54,648 nucleotides of DNA from Ruminococcaceae bacterium UBA1417 (GCA_002305575.1 DBPP01000003.1:1-54648); one strand, 5' to 3'; shown: positions 1-7,394, counted from the stretch's first letter. Notes: generated by a model not told the origin, from the letters alone. Program-made: numbers and translations.

Positions 1-2
1 CA

Positions 3-380
3 GGAGGTACAGTTCTGCCGCGTCCGACATTGGATATCATGAGTTCTGCCGCGTGGAATTCTTACCAAGCATCCTCCGCGAAGGATCAAAGTACAGATAC
101 TGCAAGAGTTATTCCAAAGGAACCTGACAGTCCTGTGATTTTCCCAATTGATCCAAATACTTTCAATCCTGTTGGATTAGTTAAAGTGCCTAGAGCTGGG
201 ACAAAGAATGGAGCATTTATTAGTTGGATGGATCCACTCACAAATACTGAAGTATTTCGCTGGGATGAAAATCCTAATTATTCAAATGGGCCACATTACC
301 ATATACACGGAACAGGTCATTATTATCCAGGAATGATTGTGCCTGAACCTTACGCAACAATTTATTTCCCATTCAGATAG
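3..380 (+). CDS. C-terminal toxin part of an Rhs/polymorphic toxin, 5' end outside the window
   Basis: The reading frame is open from the window edge and ends at TAG 378-380. Internal TTG (30) and ATG (39) codons lack a convincing ribosome site, so this is most simply the tail of a gene entering from the left. The 3' part has a His-rich, nuclease-like block (GPHYHIHGTG, followed by HYYPG) that recalls small HNH or other metal-dependent toxin domains; the exact family is not recognised. It is followed after 13 bases by a small acidic gene with a good ribosome site, the usual toxin-immunity layout, and Rhs-core fragments follow further right. No frame disruption is seen in the visible part, so this may be the one live toxin of the array. 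Toxin identity is inferred from context and composition. Confidence 0.55.
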   Translation, partial: GGTVLPRPTLDIMSSAAWNSYQASSAKDQSTDTARVIPKEPDSPVIFPIDPNTFNPVGLVKVPRAGTKNGAFISWMDPLTNTEVFRWDENPNYSNGPHYHIHGTGHYYPGMIVPEPYATIYFPFR

Positions 381-393
381 TCGGGAGGACGCA

Positions 394-783
394 ATGCCGA
401 GATATAACAAAAATGATATCAAAGAGTTAAAAGAGTATTTATGCAACAGTTATGTTCATGATGCAAAATTGAAAAATATTAAATATGACTGTAGTGAAGA
501 TAAAATTAAAATTGAATTATTTAATCCAATTTTTGATGTTAAGATTGACTTAACCTTCCTCAATATAGGAATTACGCTTGCAATTAAAGGTGAATGGTCT
601 GAAAATCGTGAAACAATCATTTCACTTACTGCGGAAGAAGATTTTTCATACTTACAGAATTATCTCATAAAGCACAGCGAATGTATGGAAGATTCTCTTT
701 ACCTACTGTTTCAAATGTTTTCCGGAGATGAATTGCATATTGTATCAAAAGAAGTAATTATTGAGATCACTGGGGAATATTGA
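394..783 (+). CDS. Putative immunity protein for the preceding toxin tail
   Basis: This is a 129-residue soluble protein rich in Lys, Glu, Asp and Ile, with no signal peptide or membrane segment. The ATG at 394 is preferred over an upstream in-frame codon because GGGAGGAC at 383-390 is a proper Shine-Dalgarno and the gene then starts just after the toxin stop. The alternating charged and hydrophobic pattern suggests a small alpha/beta immunity protein, but I do not recognise the family. Base composition is clearly AT-richer than in the core genes further right, as is common for cassette-borne immunity genes. Its function rests on position directly downstream of a toxin-like tail and upstream of an Rhs-core fragment. 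Confidence 0.55.
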   Translation: MPRYNKNDIKELKEYLCNSYVHDAKLKNIKYDCSEDKIKIELFNPIFDVKIDLTFLNIGITLAIKGEWSENRETIISLTAEEDFSYLQNYLIKHSECMEDSLYLLFQMFSGDELHIVSKEVIIEITGEY

Positions 784-810
784 CTTGTTAAACACACCAT
801 CCCAAGCCCT

Positions 811-927
811 TAAAGGTTTCAGGAATGTTCCTGACAAGTGCCGTGGTATCACAAAGGCGATGCTTGTTGGTCCATAGCAGGTACAGTGGCGGCACGTAAA
901 CGTTTCGTGAACCTTTAAAATCGAGGG
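811..927 (+). repeat. Inter-cassette spacer, copy 1
   Basis: This non-coding spacer lies between an immunity gene and the next Rhs-core fragment and is clearly related to 2675-2810. Shared blocks include a 25-base stretch (815-839) with an inverted repeat CAGGAA-TG-TTCCTG at 820-833, a CATAGCAGGTA block, and a GTGAAC...AAAA...GAGGG...CATTTT block leading into the proline-threonine linker. Homology that extends from non-coding spacer into Rhs-core sequence suggests the cassettes arose by duplication or recombination of a common unit. Confidence 0.7.
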
Positions 928-1987
928 TTGCATTTTACCTTAACCCCGACGCCCACACCTACGCCTACGCCGACACCGGTTCCGGATCCGGCGCGCACAA
1001 TCCAGTACAGCTATGCCGAAAGCGGTTGGAAGGATTTGATGACGTCGTACAATGGACAGGCGATCACATACGATGCGATTGGCAATCCGTTGACCTACCG
1101 CGATGGGATGCAGATGACGTGGGAAGGCCGGCAGCTTTTGACGCTGCATACAGCCCACAGCTTGGATATGACGTTTAGCTACGACGGAGAAAGCGGACTC
1201 TACTATGTATCCAGCCGTTATTACGATCCTAAGGTTAGTCGGTGGATCAATGCAGATTCTTTGTTCAACCAAGAATCTGTATTAGGCAATAATATGTTTG
1301 CCTACTGCCTGAACAATCCTGTAAATATGACGGATGAAACAGGCAATCTGCCTTTTTTTGCTATAACTGCAGCTATAGGTGCGGTTGTAGGTGCTGTGGT
1401 TGGCGGTGTGGTTGCGGCGACGAACGGCGGTAATGTATGGGTCGGTATGGGGATAGGTGCTGTAGCTGGAACGCTAATTGGTACAGGTGTCGGGATGGCA
1501 GCAGGCGCTGCTTTAGCTGGAAGCATAACAGCGACTACAGGAGCTGTTATGGCTGGAGGTGGTGCGTTAGTCGGTACGGTGGCTACTGATGGGCTTGGTG
1601 CCGGTGTTACGTATATAGCGAATAATTTATCATAAGCCGTCAATAATGCTGCACCGGCTGTACAGGCGGGTGCCACCAAGATGCAACAGGTGGCGGCAAA
1701 AGGAAGATCAGGTGAGATAGCTTCTGGAATTGTAAAAAATACTCAAAGAATATATATTGCTGCCACAAAATATAGAATACCGGACGGACTCGACACTACT
1801 AATAAAATATTGAGTGAAGTAAAAAAACTATTCTGGAACATTATCATTTACTTCTCAACTGCGAGATTTCGTTTCATGGTCTCAAGCAAATGGTTACCAA
1901 ATGCATTTGTATACTAATGCCCACCTAACTGGTCCATTGCAGCAAGCGGAAGATAGTGGATTAATACAAGTATTTCCTTTGAAGTAG
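928..1987 (+). pseudogene. Orphan Rhs-core cassette with a broken Tox-REase-7-like toxin domain
   Basis: The frame starts with a Pro-Thr linker, then Rhs/YD-repeat core (ITYDAIGNPL, TWEGRQL), the hyperconserved motif SRYYDP..SRWINADS, and AYCLNNPVN. A Gly/Ala-rich hydrophobic stretch follows. An in-frame TAA at 1633-1635 interrupts it. The same frame then resumes with KGRSGEIASGIVKN, YRIPDG and SEVK, and moves to another frame at an A7 run (1821-1827). With one A fewer the protein reads on as EVKNYSGTLSFTSQLRDF and ends at TAG 1985-1987. RIPDG...EVK...QLRDF is the PD-(D/E)xK signature of the Tox-REase-7 type restriction-endonuclease-fold toxins. The core also lacks the usual segment between FSYDG and ESGLYY. 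Two lesions make it an inactivated toxin unless recoding or slippage occurs. Confidence 0.8.
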
Positions 1988-2000
1988 TAGAGGTGGTATC

Positions 2001-2666
2001 GTGAGTAACTATGATATTAACAGCAATCCTGCTCTTGTTAAGCAAATGATTGAAAATTCAAAAAAAGCTTCTGAAAAATATTTTGCTGAACATGCAGATT
2101 CCCTTATTCCGCCATTCGAGCAGGAACTTCGCAATCTTGGATTTCGATTCGAAATATCCGAACAAATCAAACAGTTTTTGCCTAAGCACAAAAAAACGAT
2201 TTTGCCCATTGCCATTAAATATTATCAACAAGCAACATATGATAATGAGAAAAATTTTTTTATTAGCCTTTTTCATTATAGGGGTTTTGCTGAGGTAGTA
2301 CCAATGCTGTTGAATGATTTTTATTCGGATAAGATATCATCTCTTACACGTCAATTCATTGGTGAAGCTTTACGTGCTATACGTTCAAAAAAGTACATTG
2401 ACGATTACCTCAGAATCATTGCAAAACCGCAATATGGACTGGCTAGAGTTCCAATATTTTTGCTTGTTGGCGACCTTAAGGTTGAGCAAGCCATTCCTAT
2501 TTTGATTCATTTATTAGAAGTGGATGAGGAATTTGCACCCTGCGCATTACAAACATTAGGAGCTTATAAACGATTTGAATTGCGACCATACTTTGAAGGT
2601 TTTGCAAATAGCCCCGATGTACATTTGCGTAAAATTGCAAAAGCTGCTTTGAAAAAGCTAGGATAA
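2001..2666 (+). CDS. HEAT-repeat-like immunity protein
   Basis: This 221-residue protein starts at GTG 2001, with AGGTGG at 1991-1996 as ribosome site. It has no signal or membrane segment. The second half shows helical repeats typical of HEAT/Armadillo solenoids (LVGDLKVEQAIPILIHLL, then EEFAPCALQTLGAYK, then a repeat ending LRKIAKAALKKLG). HEAT-like solenoids are a known immunity fold for polymorphic toxins. The gene begins 13 bases after the broken Tox-REase-7-like domain, so it is most likely the cognate antidote. It is intact although its toxin carries a stop and a frameshift, which fits retention as an orphan immunity gene. Low GC separates it from the core genome. Confidence 0.65.
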   Translation: MSNYDINSNPALVKQMIENSKKASEKYFAEHADSLIPPFEQELRNLGFRFEISEQIKQFLPKHKKTILPIAIKYYQQATYDNEKNFFISLFHYRGFAEVVPMLLNDFYSDKISSLTRQFIGEALRAIRSKKYIDDYLRIIAKPQYGLARVPIFLLVGDLKVEQAIPILIHLLEVDEEFAPCALQTLGAYKRFELRPYFEGFANSPDVHLRKIAKAALKKLG

Positions 2667-2674
2667 CCTCATAT

Positions 2675-2810
2675 AAATGGCTTCAGGAATGTTCCTGACA
2701 AGTTTTGCCTTTTGTCCCCAAAAGGGGAGGCTTGCTGGTACATAGCAGGTAAGTGTCTGTGTGTAACGTTTTGTGAACATTCAAAACAGAGGGGGCATTT
2801 TTACCCTAAC
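2675..2810 (+). repeat. Inter-cassette spacer, copy 2
   Basis: This is the second copy of the spacer seen at 811-927. It repeats the 25-base block with the CAGGAA-TG-TTCCTG inverted repeat (block 2679-2703, one substitution against copy 1), the CATAGCAGGTA block and the sequence leading into the Pro-Thr linker. It differs by point changes and small indels, including a TAA at 2807-2809 that closes the linker frame on its left side. Confidence 0.7.
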
Positions 2811-3708
2811 CCCCAACACCCACACCTACGCCTACGCCAACCCCAATGCCGGATCCGGCGCGTACAATCCAGTACAGCTATGCAAAAAGCGACTGGAAGG
2901 ATTTGATGACGTCGTACAATGGACAGGCGATTACATACGATGCAATTGGCAATCCGTTGACCTACCGCGATGGGATGCAGATGACGTGGGAAGGCCGGCA
3001 GCTTTTGACGCTGCATACAGCCCACGGCTCGGATCTGACGTTTAGCTACGACGGAGAAAGCGGACTCTACTATCTGCAGTCGAGATATTACGATGCGAAA
3101 ACAGGAAAGATACGCTTTCGGACAAGTCGGAAGGTGTTCAAGGATATAATCTTTTTTCTTACAGTGCAAACAATCCTGTTAACAATTCAGATCCTTCTGG
3201 GCATTGGATAATCAAAGACGCTATTCAATGGATTTCAAAAAACATTGTACGTCCAGCTGTAAAGAAAGCATTTGACATACGCGCAGAACACAAATATACG
3301 GTCGTAATAGGTATATCCGGTATAGTTGGCTTTGGCCCTGCCGGAACACTTTCAACTGGTATTGCATCGGATGACAAAGGTAACATGGGATTGATAGGTT
3401 CGTATGGATGGGGCAGTAGTACTCCAGTGCTTTCTGTAGGAGGGTTTGGAACATTTACCCCAGCGTCAGATATTGAGAGTTTGCAAGGAACTTCGGATCA
3501 GTTGGGGTTGTCTATAGGTGCTATAGGGGCAGAGATTATGAGATTTTACGATCCAAAGATGAATGAAACGGTTTTAGGAGGAACTTTTTCGGGATCTGTT
3601 GGTATGGTACCGTTTGAAATGCACAGCACGACTGCAGAGAGCACGGTATATATGTTTAGTCTCCGGGATTTTGCAGAAGAAGTGTACATCATAATTATGG
3701 AATGGTAG
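2810..3708 (+). pseudogene. Orphan Rhs-core cassette with a frameshift before a Gly-rich toxin tail
   Basis: After a Pro-Thr linker the frame through ATG 2846 carries the same Rhs core as the previous cassette (ITYDAIGNPL, TWEGRQLLTLHTAHG, SYDGESGLYYLQSRYYDA KTGK). At about 3105-3109 the frame breaks. In another frame the text continues as DTLSDKSEGVQGYNLFSY, SANNPVNNSDPSG and then about 165 residues to TAG 3706-3708. The usual RF(I/V)..E residues between KTG and DTL are missing, so a short out-of-frame deletion is the likely cause. The tail (GISGIVGFGPAGTLSTG, then IGSYGWGSS, VGGFGTF) is rich in Gly, Ser and hydrophobics, perhaps a membrane-active or beta-rich toxin; I do not recognise its family. 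The following membrane protein is its likely antidote. Confidence 0.75.
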
Positions 3709-4289
3709 TGAGAGGAATGGTAGTGAGAGAAATGTATGTGAAAAAAACAGATGTTATCTTGGCCATCCTTTTGTTGGCTGCCGTATGTGTGTTCTATATC
3801 AATGCACCGCATGTGCAGATCAACGAAACGACAAGGTATGGCTTTGCAGTGGATTCCATAGGGCAAGTTTATGTGGGCAAGAAAGAGAAGATTGAGGTTT
3901 ATTGTAATGGGAATCTGGTGCGCACAATTCATCCTGGAACAAATCGGGGATATGCATTTACAATCCAAAAGGATCAAACGATTTTGCTTGCGGCAGGCGG
4001 GATGGTCGATGTTCTAGATTTGGAGGGTAAATTGCTGGATTCTTGGGAGGATGAAGGAACACAACAACTGAACGCCTTGTTATGGAACTGGGAATATAGC
4101 ACAGAGAATGGAGATACATATACACTCAGAAATATTGCTGGATACGAATGGATTGAAAAAAATAATCAGGAAGTTGTTTACAGCCTGTCCGTCACCGACT
4201 ATATGCGTACCGTTGCTTTTTGTTTATCGATTGTCTACATACTGTTTGCTGTTCTCTATTTTCTGATCCGCTGGAGGTCGTCTCAGTAA
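3702..4289 (+). CDS. Membrane-anchored putative immunity protein
   Basis: This protein of 185-195 residues overlaps the end of the preceding toxin tail (ATG 3702 against stop 3706-3708). Three in-frame ATGs (3702, 3717, 3732) lie in a 15-base tandem duplication; 3717 or 3732 are the better starts because purine-rich GAGAGG/GAGAG precedes them. There is one membrane segment near the N terminus (ILAILLLAAVCVFYI) and another at the C-terminal end (VAFCLSIVYILFAVLYFLI). The extracytoplasmic-looking middle has beta-propeller-like strands (GFAVDSIGQVYVG, AFTIQKDQTILLAAGG). A membrane immunity protein fits a Gly-rich, possibly membrane-targeting toxin. Role inferred from position; family not recognised. 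Confidence 0.55.
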   Translation: MVVRGMVVREMYVKKTDVILAILLLAAVCVFYINAPHVQINETTRYGFAVDSIGQVYVGKKEKIEVYCNGNLVRTIHPGTNRGYAFTIQKDQTILLAAGGMVDVLDLEGKLLDSWEDEGTQQLNALLWNWEYSTENGDTYTLRNIAGYEWIEKNNQEVVYSLSVTDYMRTVAFCLSIVYILFAVLYFLIRWRSSQ

Positions 4290-4329
4290 TACAGTGTATC
4301 CAGTGCATGGTATCGTTTATTTGTTATAA

Positions 4330-4797
4330 AGGTTTGATGGGGACACATTCCGCTATGATGCGGATGGGATGCGACTGTCCAAGTCGATGGCCGGCGGCCT
4401 GACGACAACCTATCAGTATGTCAACGGACAGCTGCTGGGAGAAGAGCATTCGGACGGAACAGCCCTGCGCTTCACGTATGATGCGCTGGGGGCCTTGTCG
4501 GGCATCCAGTACAAGAGTGCAAGCGGGAGCGTGACGAACTACTATGTGCGCTGCACGCTGAGTGGAGATGTAGACCAGATCTACGATACATCCGGCAATC
4601 TGCTTGCGCGGTATATCTATGACACGTGGGGCAAGACAGTATCGATCCTGAACGGAAACGGGCAGGAAATTCGGACAGGAGACCACATCGCGGTCGTGAA
4701 CCTGATCCGGTATCGCGCCGAATATGATTCTTCAATCTTTACAAGAGAGCGAGAGCCATATGCAATTGAATGGACTGTTTTATATGATATATTTTGA
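4330..4797 (+). pseudogene. Orphan Rhs-core middle fragment
   Basis: The open frame from 4330 reads FDGDTFRYDADGMRLSKS, then YD-repeats (YQYVNGQLLGEE, LRFTYDALGALSGIQY), the Rhs motif YYVRCTLSGDVDQIYD, ARYIYDTWGK and finally NLIRYR, where it departs from Rhs sequence into about 27 unrelated residues and a stop at 4797. There is no start codon with a ribosome site, and the fragment begins in mid-core. It corresponds to just the part of the Rhs core that the two previous cassettes lack between FSYDG and ESGLYY. It is a recombination relic, not an expressed protein. Confidence 0.8.
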
Positions 4798-4809
4798 ATT
4801 CTTCCATTT

Positions 4810-4902
4810 ATGGATCAAAAGGAAAGTGCACAACATGTGGATTTAGATGTTGAGGATCCAAGGGAAATGGTGTTCAATCTTATTGGCTTCTTGTTTGTAT
4901 AA
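4810..4902 (+). pseudogene. Possible remnant of a toxin or immunity coding tail (30 codons)
   Basis: An ATG-started 30-codon frame (ending FNLIGFLFV) lies between the Rhs fragment and the next membrane-protein gene. It has no clear ribosome site. Given the eroded setting it may be the tail of a toxin or immunity gene whose body was deleted. It could also be chance; no function is assigned. The AT-rich end (TATAAT-like repeats at about 4898-4916) may serve as a promoter for the next gene. Confidence 0.2.
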
Positions 4903-4941
4903 TTTGTATAATATATAATGTTTAAGAGATTGGTGAGCTTT

Positions 4942-5364
4942 ATGAAATATATAAATGCAATATCAATAGCAGTTTTGCCCGCCATTTGGGTACTGATTTT
5001 TATGCTTTTCTGCACATCAGGATCTTCTATTCTAGACAATTTGCCACGTGCGGCCTTGGTGCTTTTCGGTTTTGCCTTGCCTTTTGCGGCATCTTTGTTG
5101 GTTAACAAAATTTTGATACGAGGGGGAATAAAAGAAAAAGTCTTTTATGTGCTCAAGGCACAGGGAATCATAGTTGTTTTTGCGCTTCTGTATAGCCTTG
5201 TTGGTGGTTTACAAAGTGAACCAGAAGATTTTATGGTTGGGTTCTTCTTGCTGTATGTTGTTTGGACGGGCATTGTGACTTTAGCCTGTCTGCTTTTTTA
5301 TCTGTTTATATATGTATTCAAAGCGTCCAGAGATATTTACGATGAGAATGAAAACACAAAGTAG
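4942..5364 (+). CDS. Integral membrane protein, putative orphan immunity protein
   Basis: About 140 residues with four predicted membrane segments (ISIAVLPAIWVLIFML, AALVLFGFALPFAASLLV, GIIVVFALLYSLVGG and FFLLYVVWTGIVTLACLLFY) and a charged C terminus. ATG 4942, with GGTGAG six bases upstream, is preferred to ATG 4918, which sits directly on an AT-rich tract. The gene follows an Rhs fragment and lies in a run of small AT-rich membrane-protein genes, so it is probably an immunity gene whose toxin domain has been lost. The family was not recognised, and other roles cannot be excluded. Confidence 0.5.
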   Translation: MKYINAISIAVLPAIWVLIFMLFCTSGSSILDNLPRAALVLFGFALPFAASLLVNKILIRGGIKEKVFYVLKAQGIIVVFALLYSLVGGLQSEPEDFMVGFFLLYVVWTGIVTLACLLFYLFIYVFKASRDIYDENENTK

Positions 5365-5528
5365 GCGTTTTTCGGGAATGCTTTGTCGCAAATTTGCTTT
5401 CATTTCTGACAGTGCCAAGCATGTTGGCTTTGGTAATGAGGAAGAAGGAAAGGCAAGGCTTTATTTCTGGATCAAGGCAGTGAAACGTGGAACAGCTTTG
5501 GCTTTTGGATTAGAATAAGGAGAAGAAA
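5365..5528 (+). other. Intergenic stretch with a possible toxin-tail relic
   Basis: A frame open through about 5384-5518 reads RRFSGMLCRKFAFISDSAKH and ends at TAA 5516-5518, ten bases before the next gene. No ribosome site supports independent translation. By analogy with the neighbouring cassettes it could be the eroded end of a toxin whose immunity gene is at 5529, but the sequence matches nothing I know. Confidence 0.25.
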
Positions 5529-5993
5529 ATGAAGCATACATTGAAAATTATTCCGTTGCATATCTATTTTATAACAACAATTTTGTGTAGCTATCTTTTT
5601 GTTGTCGATTCTGATTTTCCATCCATTCCGATGTTTGGCGGAAGTACGTCTGTTATGTATGGATTTCTATACAGTATTGGAATGGCTTTAGATCAAAGAG
5701 ATGTTGGTATTGCCCGAATCCTTCTGATCCTTATCATTTTATGGATCATGGGTTTGATTGTTTGTTATTTAATTGCGTGGATAGGAAGGCGGTGTTTGCC
5801 GTTTGTCGTTATAGTCGGAGCTAATATTTTGATTACAATATTTATAATCTGCTATGCTGTATATAGTGGATTTACGGAACTGGTACCTAAGATGTCTATT
5901 GAAACAGCTGTGAATTTTGCTTATTTTGTTTGGTTGTTATGGATTTATCGAAAAAAGCTCATGAATAATGGAAGCAAAAACGAATCCAGTTGA
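5529..5993 (+). CDS. Integral membrane protein, putative orphan immunity protein
   Basis: This 154-residue protein starts at ATG 5529 after a clear AAGGAGAAG ribosome site at 5517-5525. Four hydrophobic segments are visible (HIYFITTILCSYLFVV, ILLILIILWIMGLIVCYLIAW, FVVIVGANILITIFIICYAVY and AVNFAYFVWLLWIY), ending in a short hydrophilic tail. The architecture matches the membrane proteins at 3702 and 4942, and the gene lies between two toxin relics. I infer an immunity function for a membrane-active effector from context only. It is AT-rich relative to the core genome. Confidence 0.5.
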   Translation: MKHTLKIIPLHIYFITTILCSYLFVVDSDFPSIPMFGGSTSVMYGFLYSIGMALDQRDVGIARILLILIILWIMGLIVCYLIAWIGRRCLPFVVIVGANILITIFIICYAVYSGFTELVPKMSIETAVNFAYFVWLLWIYRKKLMNNGSKNESS

Positions 5994-6192
5994 TTTGGTC
6001 TGACACGGGATTTGAAATTGGAATCTGTGGATTCTCTGCAGGCGCTACTCCACATTGGTCGTAAAGGCAAGCTGGTTTGGGATTACGGGAAACTTTTCTT
6101 TCGGCGCAAGCGTTCACTTGTGAGACTGGCATACGTATGAATACGGATGCGAGAAAGTTGCGCCAAGATATCGTGATGTTTGGATAGAATAA
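5994..6192 (+). pseudogene. Eroded toxin C-terminal relic
   Basis: Translating all frames gives fragments that join into a typical polymorphic-toxin tail. GFEIGICGFSAGATPHWS in one frame is followed, after a frame change near 6058, by VKASWFGITGNFSFGASVHL, a TGA, and CEKVAPRYRDVWIE before TAA 6190-6192. Glycine/alanine-rich repeats of the SAGATP...GASVH type are common in the last part of Rhs-linked effectors. No start codon or ribosome site is present. The next gene would be its immunity partner. Confidence 0.55.
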
Positions 6193-6218
6193 ATCGATAA
6201 AATTTAGGAGTCTTATTT

Positions 6219-6794
6219 ATGAGTAGGTTCAAAGAAATCATTCAGCAGAACGGATTGATTGACGCACTGTCCAAGCGTTCGAAAACACAGCGGATTGCGC
6301 TGTTTATCGTGTTTTTCGTGCTATCGGTTGTGTTTTTTTACCTGCGATCTGTTGCAGATTACGCGATTCAATCGATTCCGGCGTTGCTGTATATCGTGTT
6401 TATGTGCCTTGCATGGCAGGTTCTGGCAACGGCGCTGCCAAAACCGTGGAAATATTATGCGGCGAATTTCATGTTGGCCGTCAGTCTAGTGGCCGGCGTG
6501 ATGGGCATACTGACGTCGCCGCTGATCAAAGAAAACGAAAAGCTGCTCTGTACATCCATCAGCCCGGACGGTGCTTACGTGGCGAGCGGCTATCAGTATG
6601 GGGAGGAAGTGCCCTTTCCTGCCAAGGTGTTTGTTCGGAACACAGAGGCTAAGACAGAGGGAAAGTACAAGTATACAACGTATCAGGTGTATGCAATAGA
6701 CAGCGCCCAGCAGCTCGTGCTGTCCTGGGCGGACAACACGACGCTGGTCGTCAACGGAGAGGTCGTGAAATTGGACTGGCTGTGCGATGGCTAA
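6219..6794 (+). CDS. DUF5412-like membrane protein, putative immunity protein
   Basis: This 191-residue protein has a TAGGAG ribosome site at 6206-6211. It has three N-terminal hydrophobic segments (ALFIVFFVLSVVFFYL, IPALLYIVFMCLAWQVLA, FMLAVSLVAGVMGIL) and then a domain of about 90 residues beginning TSISPDGAYVASGY and ending LSWADNTTLVVNGEVVKLDW. The pattern SPDG...(I/L)xWxDNxTxxxNG recalls DUF5412-type proteins, often found near secretion or toxin loci. It directly follows a toxin relic and closes the cassette array. Its GC content is higher than that of the other immunity-like genes. Family assignment is tentative. Confidence 0.5.
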   Translation: MSRFKEIIQQNGLIDALSKRSKTQRIALFIVFFVLSVVFFYLRSVADYAIQSIPALLYIVFMCLAWQVLATALPKPWKYYAANFMLAVSLVAGVMGILTSPLIKENEKLLCTSISPDGAYVASGYQYGEEVPFPAKVFVRNTEAKTEGKYKYTTYQVYAIDSAQQLVLSWADNTTLVVNGEVVKLDWLCDG

Positions 6795-7320
6795 TTGCGG
6801 TTGGCGCGGTATCATGGACATGCATTTTGCGCGAAAAGATTCGCGGGTGATATGGCTGCCAATTTTAAAAAATTCAGAAATCCTCCGGCGATGCGGATGG
6901 GCAAGAATTCCGACCATCTCGAGTAACATGTATTATCCGTCGCCGTCGTATTCCTACAATACGGCCAAGGGCTGCCGCACACAGATGATTTTGAATATGG
7001 CAATGTGCTCTGGCAGGACCGGATCACAGCCAATGTGGTTGCACTGGGGCGGACTGTACGGTTTTCTAGATTTGCGCAGGTGGAGAAGCTTCCAAGACAG
7101 TATCCGGTGGTGCGCTTGTGTCCCAGCGTATTGCGGAAATACCGGTTGACCTCTGTTCGCAACAGACTCGTTGGCCGGCTTATCCCAAACGCAAAGCCTT
7201 TTCGGGCATTCGGGAACCACCATGCTTGAACGACAGACAATTGCGAAGGTAGAATCGAATTGTGCGCCATGGAAAAGGAGGTGGAACAGTAAGTGCAACA
7301 GCTTTTTTGAATAGTTTAAA
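6795..7320 (+). other. Gene-poor boundary between the toxin array and the ars operon
   Basis: No convincing gene is visible. Two short open frames exist (6787-7149 and 7005-7229), with Trp/Cys/Arg-rich text atypical of real proteins and no ribosome site. Fragments such as GLPHTDDFEYGNVLWQDR in a third frame hint at degraded coding sequence. A purine-rich AAAAGGAGGTGG at about 7273-7284 resembles a strong ribosome site but no open frame of any length follows it. Confidence 0.5.
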
Positions 7321-7326
7321 AATATA

Positions 7327-7355
7327 TTGACAATTATCTATGTGTGGCATATAAT
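7327..7355 (+). promoter_or_regulatory. Sigma-A promoter of the ars operon
   Basis: TTGACA (7327-7332) and TATAAT (7350-7355) are separated by exactly 17 bases, a perfect consensus promoter. It lies about 40 bases upstream of arsR, and TCTATGTG operator half-sites lie within and just after it, so repressor binding would block polymerase directly. Confidence 0.9.
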
Positions 7356-7359
7356 ATGA

Positions 7360-7377
7360 CATAGACATTTATCTATG
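7360..7377 (+). promoter_or_regulatory. Likely ArsR operator
   Basis: A perfect inverted repeat CATAGA-CATTTA-TCTATG lies just downstream of the -10 box. Another TCTATGTG half-site is in the promoter spacer at 7337-7344. AT-rich inverted repeats with TCTATG-like arms are usual for ArsR/SmtB repressors. Autoregulation is inferred. Confidence 0.75.
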
Positions 7378-7394
7378 TGAGGCGAATCTGGTCT

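Noticed and set aside
11..54. 13-base direct repeat (AGTTCTGCCGCGT at 11-23 and 42-54)
   Set aside because: Noted in the toxin coding frame at the window edge; too short and too close to the edge to interpret as a mobile-element or recombination scar.
949..985. Short CCTACG/CCGACA-type repeats as a possible CRISPR or microsatellite locus
   Set aside because: They encode the Pro-Thr linker of the Rhs cassette, units are 6 bases and there are no spacers.
6787..7229. Short frames between the toxin array and the ars operon
   Set aside because: Trp/Arg/Cys-rich composition, no ribosome site and no coherent text in any single frame; treated as relic or non-coding.
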